A stretch of 46,600 nt of DNA from a virus (IMGVR_UViG_3300036766_001200:1-46600); one strand, 5' to 3'; shown: positions 13,632 through 20,765, counted from the first letter of the stretch. Notes: generated by a model from the sequence alone, not told the origin. Numbers and translations: made by a program.

Positions 13632-13957
13632 AGCTCTCTCCTGAGTTCCCGGATCGTTTCCTCAAGAAACATCACATAGTCGATTAAGTTCAGAAACGCC
13701 TGCGGTAGCTGCTGCATTCGCCATTCGATGCTCTCTCCGCCCTCCAAGTGCTCCTTGTGCGGAACAATCACCGCGAGAAGGTTCGTTGACTTCAGGTTTT
13801 CGCTTGAACCGCAGACGTGGTGCAGATCTCCAGGTGACCACTCATGCTTTAGCCAATCCCGATACATTTTCGATTGGTACGGCATTTTCAGGGCTATATC
13901 GCGAATTCTTGAGAAGAGAATCCTATCGTCGGTTTTCTCTGTCGACGGCTTTCGCAT
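13628..13957 (-). CDS. HNH-like or His-Me finger protein candidate, 109 aa
   Basis: The middle reads WSPGDLHHVCGSSENLKSTN then LLAVIVPHKEHLEGG. The paired histidines, Asn and later His spaced in this way resemble small phage nucleases of the His-Me finger group (NinG or HNH-like), though the match is not strong enough to name. It ends in a helix. The start overlaps the stop of the upstream gene (TGATG). It belongs to the recombination cluster. Confidence 0.6.
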   Translation of the reverse strand: MRKPSTEKTDDRILFSRIRDIALKMPYQSKMYRDWLKHEWSPGDLHHVCGSSENLKSTNLLAVIVPHKEHLEGGESIEWRMQQLPQAFLNLIDYVMFLEETIRELRREL

Positions 13958-14223
13958 CAGAGTTCTATTCTGGTGTCAAGTTGTCTGAGATATTCGACTA
14001 TCACAAACAGGCGTGTTATCGGCAGATCCAATTTCTCTACGAGAGGAACCATCTTTGAGTCCGACCTATCTATTGTCGACTTATCTATTGTCGCCAGTGG
14101 TTTCGGCTCGGAAAGTATCGGGGCAAGTCGTTGTTCAAGTTGCATCAGAGCCTTATCCAATTCCGCAACCAATTCGACGATTTTGTCAACCGCCTCAGTA
14201 ACTTGTCGTTTTTCATCTTCCAT
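13957..14223 (-). CDS. Hypothetical helical protein, 88 aa
   Basis: Not recognised. Two long helices, the first heptad-like (VDKIVELVAELDKALMQLEQ). AAGGAG precedes the ATG by eight bases. It follows the structured element at 14259-14378, which would be part of its leader if transcription runs through from the NinB-like gene. Confidence 0.62.
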   Translation of the reverse strand: MEDEKRQVTEAVDKIVELVAELDKALMQLEQRLAPILSEPKPLATIDKSTIDRSDSKMVPLVEKLDLPITRLFVIVEYLRQLDTRIEL

Positions 14224-14258
14224 TGCTTTGCTCCTTAATTGTGTTCTCCTTAAAAATC

Positions 14259-14378
14259 ACTCAGGCAAGAGTCGGGGACTCCTAGTAGAGGTGATCTACA
14301 CATGACAACACCAGTTGCGGGTTGGAGGAATCCCCGTGTACCCATCTTTCCTCGCGGGCAAGAGCATCTTGCCTGAGT
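14259..14378 (-). ncRNA. Multi-branched structured RNA element
   Basis: Lies wholly between two genes. Twelve perfect pairs (14259-14270 with 14367-14378, ACTCAGGCAAGA on the plus strand) close the element. Inside, 14273-14282 pairs with 14324-14336 through ten pairs and a three-base bulge, and GTAGA/TCTAC (14285-14289 with 14295-14299) forms a small hairpin. The 3' arm TCTTGCC can alternatively pair with a nearer GGCAAGA (14357-14363) with a three-base loop. On the minus strand GATTTTTA follows the closing stem, as in a terminator, so I place it there. Options are a riboswitch-like leader, a free ncRNA, or a DNA site. No known family was recognised. Confidence 0.6.
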
Positions 14379-14384
14379 AGAATT

Positions 14385-14813
14385 TCAATGCGGCTCCTCT
14401 CTATATCCGATTTCGGCGAAATATTCTTCGGGTGTATGAACTACGTATCCCATTTGCGCGAGTTTTCTGATTGCTCGATCAATGTATGCGGCCATCTCTC
14501 CCTTTTTCAACGGTGCTGTGGAGCCCGCGATAAGACAGATTTCCCCAGTTATCGGATTTACGAGTTCCTTTTTGTTGCACTCGGATTTGAGCCAGTCGTG
14601 CATATCGGAAGTCTCCCATCCAAAAAATTCCGCCGCATCACGAACGACCGCGGCAAAATAATACCCGCGCTGACTAGCTGTTTTGCTTTCCTCGTGCAAC
14701 TGTAAATTCAAAAACAGTTTCTTGCCTTCGTACTTCTCCAAATACTTCGCGAGAAGCTCTTTGTTGTAGAGCAGTTTACCTTGACGAACTTTACAAATCA
14801 GGCTGTCTATCAT
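14385..14813 (-). CDS. NinB-like recombination protein candidate
   Basis: A 142-residue protein. The segment KTASQRGYYFAAVVRDAAEF followed by FGWETSDMHDWLKSECN resembles the 'S-x-x-Q-x-x-Y-Y...V-x-x-x-A' then 'H-x-x-L-K' pattern of NinB (lambda Orf) and related phage proteins that help load or replace RecFOR. It sits directly after Bet/RecT and the 227-residue gene, with a four-base overlap upstream. The resemblance is by pattern; other small phage DNA-binding proteins share it. Confidence 0.6.
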   Translation of the reverse strand: MIDSLICKVRQGKLLYNKELLAKYLEKYEGKKLFLNLQLHEESKTASQRGYYFAAVVRDAAEFFGWETSDMHDWLKSECNKKELVNPITGEICLIAGSTAPLKKGEMAAYIDRAIRKLAQMGYVVHTPEEYFAEIGYREEPH

Positions 14814-15493
14814 CGTGCCGAAACCTCAGTGTCCTCGAAAAATCTAACGCCTGGATACATATTATCCCGCTTAAATCGCCGTGCAGCCGCATGAAGTGGG
14901 GCCATCTTGATTTCAATGCAATCGGGCGCGACCTTACCTTCTCCTATTGCACGACACAAGGCAAGCAAGTCAACAACCTCTGCTTTCCAGATCTTTCTGA
15001 TGGATGCAGATCCGATTTCGCCCCTGCTTGTATTCGCTGAAGGAAGAATAACTGGAGGCGGTGCTACGATTGCTTGCTCTCGATTTTCTTCTTTTGCTTT
15101 CTGTTTTTCTGCTTCGATTTGAGCCTCGAATTCCTTTCTGCGCTTTGCTTCTTCTGCTTGTCGTATACGCTCCTTCTCGACGCGGTAATGCTTTATCTTG
15201 CCTTTGATAGTATCTTCCGCGAGGCTGAGTGATTCTGAGATTGGTCTGAACATATCATTGACTCGCTTGACCAAACGATTAAACGGCTCAACATGCTCTT
15301 TGCGCGCGGCTTCCGTTTCTTTTTGGAATTGCTTGATCTTGGACAGCGTATCGACACCGACTATCTCCTCGAAGTCATCGGTGATGACGACGGCCCCCGC
15401 CATGCGCTCCGCCTCAATAGACATGCCCTGCCACTTCACAAGCTCGATTTTTAATCCGTCATTTTGGAGATCCGTGCTGACGGCGGTTGTCAT
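14810..15493 (-). CDS. Coiled-coil protein of the Bet operon
   Basis: Not firmly recognised. A 227-residue protein: residues 1-45 ordered, a long coiled coil at about 50-140 (EKERIRQAEEAKRRKEFEAQ), a Pro-rich hinge (IVAPPPVILPSAN) and a compact C-terminal domain of about 75 residues starting near IRKIWKAEVVDLLALCRAIG. Proteins of this layout commonly stand beside RecT/Bet in phages and may partner it. AAGGGG precedes the ATG; both ends overlap neighbouring genes by four bases. Confidence 0.68.
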   Translation of the reverse strand: MTTAVSTDLQNDGLKIELVKWQGMSIEAERMAGAVVITDDFEEIVGVDTLSKIKQFQKETEAARKEHVEPFNRLVKRVNDMFRPISESLSLAEDTIKGKIKHYRVEKERIRQAEEAKRRKEFEAQIEAEKQKAKEENREQAIVAPPPVILPSANTSRGEIGSASIRKIWKAEVVDLLALCRAIGEGKVAPDCIEIKMAPLHAAARRFKRDNMYPGVRFFEDTEVSAR

Positions 15494-16674
15494 GATTTCA
15501 CCCCTTGACTTTCTTTCTTCACGGCTATGTAGAGTTTCGTGATATGTGCTTGGGCATTTTTGTTCAATTTTTTCATTTGCTCAAAATTGATTTTCCACCA
15601 ATCTTCGAGTGCGTTCAAATCACGTTTTCGCGCAACCTCATCGAGACTGTGTTCAAGCAATTCTATCGGTTCGACTGATGGTTCAGACGGAGAGGGAACG
15701 AGCGGCCCGGGAGCCGGCCTGTCAAACACACCATCAAATGGATCTTCTTTAGATGCCTGTTCCTGAATCATTGACTCGTAGTCAAGGGTTGCTTGGGCCT
15801 TTGATTTGAGTTCTGGTTTCGTCGCGTTTTGTACCATCCACTCCAGATAATCCTTCGGAATTTCCATCCAAATCGTTCCCTTGTACTTCCCGATTTTTAT
15901 TGTCTCGGTTTTGGGATCGAATTGTTCAAAGTTCGCTCCAGCTATATTGATTGGTCTCGGATGTTCCGCTTCTGCGGTTCCCTCCCCTGCTGATTCTTGT
16001 GGCGATTGCGGCGACAATTCTGTGATGGGCCCAGCTTGCTGCATCTCCTCGTCTGTGTAAACTCCTCCGAGTTCGTTAGGAAATGCCTTGCGTAAAGCCA
16101 GGGCTTCCGCGGTCTTGCCTAACATCAAGTAAGGCATCTTCTTCCACATAAAATTTTGCCCTTCTGGAGGACAGTATTCAATCCATCGTGCCGTCGCGGC
16201 AAATGGAACGCGCGTGTTGCCGACAAGTTTGTAAACCGTTGCTGTTGCGGTGATCGGGTTCGCGCCTTTCTTTTGCACAACATGCTGATATTCGCTCAAT
16301 CCCTCGTCAAACAAATAATCATCATTCCCAGCATATCTTCCAGTCCGGTCGGCTATGGAACGATAACCATCGATTCCCGTCTGGATTGTAAAGCGCTCGC
16401 CACGCTTTATGAGGTGTACTTGGCGTTTGAATGGCGAGAGCTCATTTTCGGCACAAAAGCGGGCAAACATTTTGATCACCGCCACGGGCGTGTCCTGTGG
16501 TATGATTGATGCTGATATAAGTGTTTGAATGTCCTCCGTTGACAGGGCAACTCCAGTTTTCACGATCGCCTGTTCGTTCATAATCCGTTCTCCTAATATA
16601 CTTGTTGCTTTCTTTGAGATTTTATCCGAGCCAACATCATCTGCTTGCTCAGGACTGGTTCTTGCCAAGCTCAT
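15490..16674 (-). CDS. bet: Phage recombination protein Bet (RecT family)
   Basis: A single-strand annealing protein of the RecT/Bet family. The core (VAVIKMFARFCAENELSPFK, then HLIKRGERFTIQTGIDGYR and SIADRTGRYAG) matches Bet, as does MLGKTAEALALRKAFPNEL around residue 200. The C-terminal 150 residues are a Pro/Ser-rich linker and a helical tail, a common extension. The ATG at 16674 is chosen because GGAGG lies five bases upstream and the ATG overlaps the upstream stop (ATGA); an ATG at 16581 (MNEQAI) also has AGGAG and would give the more typical N-terminus. It anneals homologous single strands during replication and repair. No partner exonuclease was seen. Confidence 0.9.
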   Translation of the reverse strand: MSLARTSPEQADDVGSDKISKKATSILGERIMNEQAIVKTGVALSTEDIQTLISASIIPQDTPVAVIKMFARFCAENELSPFKRQVHLIKRGERFTIQTGIDGYRSIADRTGRYAGNDDYLFDEGLSEYQHVVQKKGANPITATATVYKLVGNTRVPFAATARWIEYCPPEGQNFMWKKMPYLMLGKTAEALALRKAFPNELGGVYTDEEMQQAGPITELSPQSPQESAGEGTAEAEHPRPINIAGANFEQFDPKTETIKIGKYKGTIWMEIPKDYLEWMVQNATKPELKSKAQATLDYESMIQEQASKEDPFDGVFDRPAPGPLVPSPSEPSVEPIELLEHSLDEVARKRDLNALEDWWKINFEQMKKLNKNAQAHITKLYIAVKKESQGVKS

Positions 16675-16886
16675 GGTTCCTCCGCCCAATAAAGACACTG
16701 AAAACAGAATCCGTACGCATCCAATCTCCCGCCACACCGCGGGCAGTCTAAACCTTCAAAACCTCCGCGTTCATCCGCCTCGATGATCGCCGCCGCGACT
16801 TTGATCTCGTCGTAGCCTATGCCCAATTTGGGTTCAAGCTGGTCGCGGCAGAAATGCAAAGCGTTGAGTACTTCGATGAATGTCAT
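16671..16886 (-). CDS. Zinc-ribbon protein, 71 aa
   Basis: A helical N-terminus followed by a zinc ribbon CPRCGGRLDAYGFCFQC at residues 48-64 (CxxC, 11 residues, CxxC). Its stop overlaps the Bet start, so it is the gene just before Bet in the operon. Function unknown; perhaps a DNA-binding or regulatory protein. Confidence 0.65.
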   Translation of the reverse strand: MTFIEVLNALHFCRDQLEPKLGIGYDEIKVAAAIIEADERGGFEGLDCPRCGGRLDAYGFCFQCLYWAEEP

Positions 16887-16895
16887 CGCAATCGC

Positions 16896-17159
16896 CTACC
16901 CATTGTGCATCATATCCCAATTCGCCTCGACTATAGCCGCGTTGTACTCGGCTTTCGCGTCGTCGGTCAGCTCAACGGCCTGAATCACAAGTCGGTCTGA
17001 GTCTCTTACCGAGAGCTCAATTTCGATCTCGGTCTTCGGGAAATAGGCCTTCACGTCCTCAAGCAACCAATTTGAACGGTAGAAGGCCCTGACCTTGACC
17101 GGGAAATCGGGATCACCATCATAGTCGATGGTACTGCCGAAGCAATACGTGCGCGCCAC
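16896..17159 (-). CDS. Hypothetical protein, 87 aa
   Basis: Not recognised. The start is a GTG (VARTYCFGSTIDYDG) with CGGAG eight bases upstream; the frame is open to 17297 but that part overlaps another gene. The product is acidic, with a beta-rich first half (FPVKVRAFY, IEIELSVRD) and a helical end. Confidence 0.62.
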   Translation of the reverse strand: MARTYCFGSTIDYDGDPDFPVKVRAFYRSNWLLEDVKAYFPKTEIEIELSVRDSDRLVIQAVELTDDAKAEYNAAIVEANWDMMHNG

Positions 17160-17160
17160 T

Positions 17161-17301
17161 TTAGTTCTCCGAAATTTTTCCGTACAAAGATTGGATGATG
17201 CCGAGAATCCACATCGGCTTGTACAACGGATAAAACCGCTCGCGTCGGCTTGGAGACCTGTCGAGAAGCTTGTAATGCGAAAGAAAGTCGTTGTCACTCA
17301 T
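17161..17301 (-). CDS. Hypothetical protein, 46 aa
   Basis: A short protein MSDNDFLSHYKLLDRSPSRR... whose ATG overlaps the stop of the 183-residue gene (ATGA). No Shine-Dalgarno is visible, so translation is probably coupled. Unknown function. Confidence 0.55.
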   Translation of the reverse strand: MSDNDFLSHYKLLDRSPSRRERFYPLYKPMWILGIIQSLYGKISEN

Positions 17302-17849
17302 TGTAGTTGCTCTATCCTGTTTTGGGGATTGCGGAAAACCGAGCACCAGATTTTTGCTCGCTTCAGATGGTACCCGTCATCGAGCATTTTCCGCTTCGCC
17401 CAATAATCCTTGTCGAGCAGTTTTAGCTTGTCGAGCAGTTTTAGCTTCGCCGAATAATCATCCTCGAGCGGTTTTACTTTTATAGAAGATTCTTCATGGC
17501 CGCGCGCAGACAATATACGCGTTAAACCATCTTCGATTTGCCCACACTTTCGGACGTGCTGGATCAGCGCGGTCGCGCTACCCGCAATTCGTTTGTACGC
17601 TGATTTGAGTAGCCGCAACTGCTCTGGGTTAGGTGTGCCAGCAACGACCGTGAATTTGTTCCAGGCGGAAAAATCAGACTCGATGGAAAAGATGGTTTCT
17701 TGGAGACCCTGCTTCCATCCAGCCAGTTTAAGTTTCTTTTCGTTCTTTTCAATCAATTCGGAATGGGATCCAATCCCCGTCAGCATAACGCGGCGGGTTT
17801 TCTTGCCGACTTTGAACTCAACAAGAGACGCTATTGCTCCTTGACACAT
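17298..17849 (-). CDS. Hypothetical protein with internal repeat, 183 aa
   Basis: Not recognised. GGAGG precedes the ATG by eight bases. The C-terminal third contains short repeats (AKLKLLDKLKLLDKDYWAK), encoded by two perfect 18-base direct repeats at 17410-17427 and 17428-17445, which suggests recent slippage. Helical overall. Confidence 0.65.
   Translation of the reverse strand: MCQGAIASLVEFKVGKKTRRVMLTGIGSHSELIEKNEKKLKLAGWKQGLQETIFSIESDFSAWNKFTVVAGTPNPEQLRLLKSAYKRIAGSATALIQHVRKCGQIEDGLTRILSARGHEESSIKVKPLEDDYSAKLKLLDKLKLLDKDYWAKRKMLDDGYHLKRAKIWCSVFRNPQNRIEQLQ
17410..17445. repeat. Two tandem 18-base direct repeats
   Basis: Two exact 18-base units in tandem encode the duplicated KLLDKL segment in the 183-residue protein. 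The identical DNA points to a recent duplication that keeps the frame. Confidence 0.85.
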
Positions 17850-17968
17850 TCGGTTTCCTCCGATACCATTTTCAGAAAGAAGCCGGTCCCAAGCGGCGGC
17901 CTTCTAAGTTCCGCCCTTTCAGTAATTTCAGGCTTACCCATCAACAACCGGTTCTGAGCAGGAGTCAT
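17831..17968 (-). CDS. Possible 45-aa protein
   Basis: An ATG at 17968 opens a 45-codon frame (MTPAQNRLLMGKPEITERAE...) that ends inside the start of the next gene and contains the latter's Shine-Dalgarno. Its own Shine-Dalgarno is weak (AGG three bases away). It fills an otherwise empty stretch. Uncertain. Confidence 0.4.
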   Translation of the reverse strand: MTPAQNRLLMGKPEITERAELRRPPLGTGFFLKMVSEETECVKEQ

Positions 17969-18038
17969 TACCTGATCATGCTGATTTGGCAAGTCTCCTC
18001 CGATTGTCTTGTTAGGCAGTCTTTACTTGGGACTGGTT

Positions 18039-18260
18039 TCATTTCGCCCCCTTTGAGTTGGACAACAAAGGAATGTACTGCTGCTTGTAGCCAGCGATAA
18101 TCTTCTTGAGTCGGATTTGCTCGCTCAAGCTCGGAGTATGCTGACTCTTCGCCCATCTTTCGATAGTACGGACGCTCTTGCCTAGTCTAGCCGCGATTCG
18201 TTCTTTCGAACCCGGAAACGATTCAATTACCTCAGTGAGTTCTTTGGAGAGATAGGACAT
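18039..18260 (-). CDS. Cro/CI-like HTH regulator, 73 aa
   Basis: A small DNA-binding protein whose KERIAARLGKSVRTIERWAK segment is a typical helix-turn-helix of the Cro/CI (XRE) class, with the recognition helix around SVRTIERW. The ATG at 18260 is preferred because the promoter's -10 box and palindromic operator lie just upstream; the upstream GTG at 18293 would overlap them. It probably represses its own promoter and others sharing the CGTCAA element. In the absence of an integrase, it may control the early-to-late switch. Confidence 0.75.
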   Translation of the reverse strand: MSYLSKELTEVIESFPGSKERIAARLGKSVRTIERWAKSQHTPSLSEQIRLKKIIAGYKQQYIPLLSNSKGAK

Positions 18261-18277
18261 TGGTTTGGACGTTTTGT

Positions 18278-18324
18278 CGTCAACTTGACGCACGCAATAT
18301 AACCATGCTGATCGCGTTTGTCAA
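18278..18324 (-). promoter_or_regulatory. Promoter with palindromic operator for HTH gene
   Basis: On the minus strand TTGACA (18324-18319), 17 bases, TATATT (18301-18296), a near-perfect sigma70 promoter. Five bases after the -10 box begins the 13-base palindrome CGTCAAGTTGACG (18290-18278), perfect around one central base and covering the expected start site. This is the placement of a repressor operator. It drives the Cro-like gene and the Bet operon downstream. Confidence 0.8.
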
Positions 18325-18380
18325 GAGAAATCTTTACAATTTTTACGTCATCTTGCAAAAGCTGTGCCAAACGGTTTTGG

Positions 18381-18575
18381 TTAAGATTGGCTGGTGTTTT
18401 CAAGCCAACGCGCAATCTTGTCAAGTGTCATCTGGGACACAGTTCCGCCCATCTCGAACTGCCTCAAGGTATAGACACAGATCCCGATTTCAACGGCCGC
18501 CTGGGGCTGATTGAGATCCAGAATGTTCCTGCGATCTTTGACTTTTTTGATGAGATCGAATTGTTTCTTTTTCAT
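18381..18575 (-). CDS. Second HTH regulator, 64 aa
   Basis: LNQPQAAVEIGICVYTLRQF followed by EMGGTVSQMTLDKIARWLE is the XRE helix-turn-helix pattern, including the helix-5 'L-x-K-I-A-x-x-L' end. GGAG stands seven bases before the ATG. It lies upstream of the promoter of the Cro-like gene and could form a regulatory pair with it. Confidence 0.75.
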   Translation of the reverse strand: MKKKQFDLIKKVKDRRNILDLNQPQAAVEIGICVYTLRQFEMGGTVSQMTLDKIARWLENTSQS

Positions 18576-18626
18576 AAAAACACTCCTTTACGCGTTTCGG
18601 ATTGAATCTTGATAACTTTCGGATCA

Positions 18627-18824
18627 TCATTTGGCTGTATCGGGTAAACGATAAAATCTTGATTCTTCCTCATTTTTGATAATGTTGATAACCGCACCAT
18701 CCCACCTCCAGAACCCGCAGATGGAGCACAGAGACCCGCCTGCGATGTGTTGGCGCTTTAGCCAGGCCAGATGGCGTTGACAGGCTCGGCAGAGCTTGCG
18801 TTGCCGTTCAGTGATTGGTGTCAT
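18627..18824 (-). CDS. Zinc-ribbon protein, paralog A
   Basis: A 65-residue protein with KLCRACQRHLAWLKRQHIAG then CSICGFWRWDG: two CxxC knuckles. It is about 80 percent identical over 35 residues to the protein encoded at 20036-20212, and the DNA is also clearly similar, so one is a recent copy of the other. GGGAG precedes the ATG at 18824. Probably a small nucleic-acid-binding protein. Confidence 0.68.
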   Translation of the reverse strand: MTPITERQRKLCRACQRHLAWLKRQHIAGGSLCSICGFWRWDGAVINIIKNEEESRFYRLPDTAK

Positions 18825-18901
18825 TGCTCCCTTTCCCAATTTTCCTGTTCATACTGGTCAATGAGGCTGTTGTAAATGCCCTCGCAATATATTGATGTTG
18901 G

Positions 18902-19156
18902 CTAGGTTCGACCTACGATACGAAACGTGAATCTCTCGCCACTATGTTCTGTCATTCCGCCGACACCCCTCACAGCCTCAACAGTAAATTCCGTTCGCTC
19001 CGGGCGGTTATCTAGATTGTAGTGCGCTATTGAATCCGCAAAACAGCCCGGCATTTCGCGGCTAATCAATCGGTCTGCCGCTCCCTTGTAATCGGGCCAG
19101 CCATCCACCACTCTGATTCGCGTCCAGCGATTCGATTCTGTATCGACGAGTTTCAT
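18902..19156 (-). CDS. Hypothetical protein, 84 aa
   Basis: Not recognised. MKLVDTESNRWTRIRVVDGW... begins at 19156, chosen for GGAGG six bases upstream. Beta-rich with a basic C-terminus. Lies in the cluster of small early genes. Confidence 0.65.
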   Translation of the reverse strand: MKLVDTESNRWTRIRVVDGWPDYKGAADRLISREMPGCFADSIAHYNLDNRPERTEFTVEAVRGVGGMTEHSGERFTFRIVGRT

Positions 19157-19179
19157 GATTACCTCCGTCAGATGTGTCA

Positions 19180-19401
19180 TTAAACTTTGAAATGCTCGAT
19201 TGTTATGGTTGTATCTGATTTGGTAGACGGCCAGGAAACATGCCTGCCATCTACGGTCATTGCGAATCTGTCACTCTCCGGACATACCCATGCTCCACGA
19301 TCATCCGGAGTCATCAAGGCTGCGGCAATTTGTTTTAACAGCGTTTGCAGTTCTCGAAGATTGGGAACAGGACGCTGGCTAATAATTGCGATGCGTAGCA
19401 T
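19180..19401 (-). CDS. Hypothetical protein, 73 aa
   Basis: Not recognised. It carries the repeated start module (GAAGGATACAACAATG). Its C-terminus (SDTTITIEHFKV) resembles that of the 165-residue protein at 19555-20052 (DYSTITIESNA), so they may share a small C-terminal beta domain that uses a gridded set of strands. Confidence 0.65.
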   Translation of the reverse strand: MLRIAIISQRPVPNLRELQTLLKQIAAALMTPDDRGAWVCPESDRFAMTVDGRHVSWPSTKSDTTITIEHFKV

Positions 19402-19413
19402 TGTTGTATCCTT

Positions 19414-19542
19414 CTATACAATCTTGTACCGTGTCCACTCTGGGACATCGGTATGCGTGAGCCAATAGTTGATGACCCGTGCAGGACTGTTGGTTGTGAT
19501 CGCGCCTACCAGCGTGCGGCCCGAAAAAAATTTGGTTGTCAT
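19414..19542 (-). CDS. Small protein, 42 aa
   Basis: A 42-codon gene with the strong repeated start module AGGAGGATACTACAATG. The product, MTTKFFSGRTLVGAITTNSP..., ends at a TAG that lies inside the Shine-Dalgarno region of the next gene. Because the same start module serves four verified-looking genes, this short frame is probably translated. Unknown function. Confidence 0.65.
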   Translation of the reverse strand: MTTKFFSGRTLVGAITTNSPARVINYWLTHTDVPEWTRYKIV

Positions 19543-19554
19543 TGTAGTATCCTC

Positions 19555-20052
19555 CTATGCGTTGGATTCAATTGTGATGGTAGAATAATCGGGAGTATCG
19601 GCAATTCGTATCTTACCGTTGGTGGCAGCAACCAACATAGCGGCAACCCTTTCGCGGCCCGCAAGCCAGTATTTTTTATCAACTCCTTGCGTTGTATCGC
19701 CCATTAGCAGTTTAAACTCCGCCTGTGCTTGGAGTTGCCGCAACTCAAGGTCATCCGGCAGAGCATAACGAGCATGGTTAGGCGATTGCGACAAAAATCG
19801 ACGGATGAGCGACAACTCTGCCGTCGACCACAGACGCCTCTGGGCCCACCCCCAAATCAAATCGCCTGCGGTGTAGTCGATGTTTTGGATAGTCGGCCCA
19901 AAAATAGCCATCGCCCTGGGGTGTTTCGGCAATTGATTGTCGGGACCATACGGGACATCGCTATTGTTGTGTGTTACCACGCCAAGCTGATAATGACTGG
20001 CGGTATGCTCGGTTGTCAGCGACCAGGGATAACCATTAATGCGGATTGTCAT
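19555..20052 (-). CDS. Hypothetical early protein, 165 aa
   Basis: Not recognised. It starts MTIRINGYPWSLTTEHTAS after AGGAGGATACAACAATG. Polar with conserved-looking tryptophans (LIWGWAQRRLWST) and a helical middle. Together with its small neighbours it belongs to the operon driven by the promoter at 20765-20726. Confidence 0.68.
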   Translation of the reverse strand: MTIRINGYPWSLTTEHTASHYQLGVVTHNNSDVPYGPDNQLPKHPRAMAIFGPTIQNIDYTAGDLIWGWAQRRLWSTAELSLIRRFLSQSPNHARYALPDDLELRQLQAQAEFKLLMGDTTQGVDKKYWLAGRERVAAMLVAATNGKIRIADTPDYSTITIESNA

Positions 20053-20212
20053 TGTTGTATCCTCCTATTTGATTGATGTCAATAGTTGTACCGTCCCAGC
20101 GCCAGAACCCGCAAACGGAACACCAGGACCCGCCTGCGATGTGTTCGTGCTTTAACCAGGCCAGATGACGTTGACAGGCCCGGCAGAGCTTACTCACCTG
20201 TTTGCGCATCAT
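20036..20212 (-). CDS. Zinc-ribbon protein, paralog B
   Basis: A 58-residue protein with KLCRACQRHLAWLKHEHIAG then CSVCGFWRWDG, a close copy of the protein at 18627-18824. AGGAGGATACTATAATG gives a strong start at 20212. Its C-terminus runs into the next gene's Shine-Dalgarno, overlapping the 165-residue gene by 17 bases. The two copies differ in their tails, so the shared zinc ribbon is the conserved part. Confidence 0.66.
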   Translation of the reverse strand: MMRKQVSKLCRACQRHLAWLKHEHIAGGSWCSVCGFWRWDGTTIDINQIGGYNNDNPH

Positions 20213-20245
20213 TATAGTATCCTCCTATAGTTGTTTAGCGCATAG

Positions 20246-20279
20246 CCCCGTCCGCCTTTCTGCGGGGGCCGCGACGGGG
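20246..20279. other. GC-rich hairpin between early genes
   Basis: CCCCGTC (20246-20252) pairs with GACGGGG (20273-20279), with further pairing inside around CCGC/GCGG. There is no T-tract on either strand, so it is more likely an RNA-processing or stability element between two cistrons than an intrinsic terminator. Confidence 0.5.
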
Positions 20280-20286
20280 AGATCAT

Positions 20287-20697
20287 CTACTTGATAAGAT
20301 CGTCCAGCTCTACCTGTGCACACCCTGCACTCTCGGTTACGACCGTTGGATCAACATGCTCAGCCATTGCAACCGAGACTCGGTACCAAGTTGCCAGGTT
20401 ATCTGCCCGCATTAGATACAGGTAAAGATCATTGGAGACCGCCCGCAACCTGTTACGTGACTCGGGGATCAGGCCAAACGGCCAATCCATCACAAGGTCA
20501 TACATCTCACGCGTGGGTGGCAGCTCTCTCACGAGTCGTGTGGCTTTGCAGTCTGGGCACTCGCTTATGCGGTAAGCCTCATCTTTGAGGGATCCATCCT
20601 CGTTGACGCCTAACAGCCACTCCAGGCCATCTGGCGTATAGTGCAGGTCAAAGGAGCGCTTGCATTTGTAGCAACGGTGCTGTACCGTGTGTGTCAT
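20287..20697 (-). CDS. Zinc-ribbon protein, 136 aa, first early gene
   Basis: The first gene after the early promoter. Residues 9-51 hold a zinc ribbon, CYKCKR and CPDCKA separated by about 34 residues. The rest is helical (YDLVMDWPFGLIPESRNRLR) and acidic at the end. It uses the same start module as the following genes. A role in DNA or RNA binding is likely, with no more detail visible. Confidence 0.68.
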   Translation of the reverse strand: MTHTVQHRCYKCKRSFDLHYTPDGLEWLLGVNEDGSLKDEAYRISECPDCKATRLVRELPPTREMYDLVMDWPFGLIPESRNRLRAVSNDLYLYLMRADNLATWYRVSVAMAEHVDPTVVTESAGCAQVELDDLIK

Positions 20698-20725
20698 TGT
20701 AGTATCCTCTCTATTATTGTTGTTG

Positions 20726-20765
20726 TTGACGATAGCAAGATAATATGCCGACCCACAAAAGTCAA
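20726..20765 (-). promoter_or_regulatory. Early-operon promoter with operator half-site
   Basis: TTGACT (20765-20760), 17 bases, TATCTT (20742-20737), then five bases and CGTCAA (20731-20726) on the minus strand. The geometry equals that of the promoter at 18324-18278. The first gene, at 20697, starts about 30 bases downstream of the expected transcription start. Confidence 0.75.

Noticed and set aside
14259-14378. tRNA gene in the structured element
   Set aside because: The helices do not fit a cloverleaf, and there is no T-arm GTTCRA or anticodon loop of the right size.
17968-18156. A 62-codon frame overlapping the Cro-like gene
   Set aside because: Out of frame within a supported gene, with no start signal; only a 24-codon tail after 18039 could be real.
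18227-18424. A 65-codon frame between the two HTH genes
   Set aside because: It spans a near-perfect promoter and its palindromic operator and has no ribosome binding site; the promoter interpretation is much stronger.
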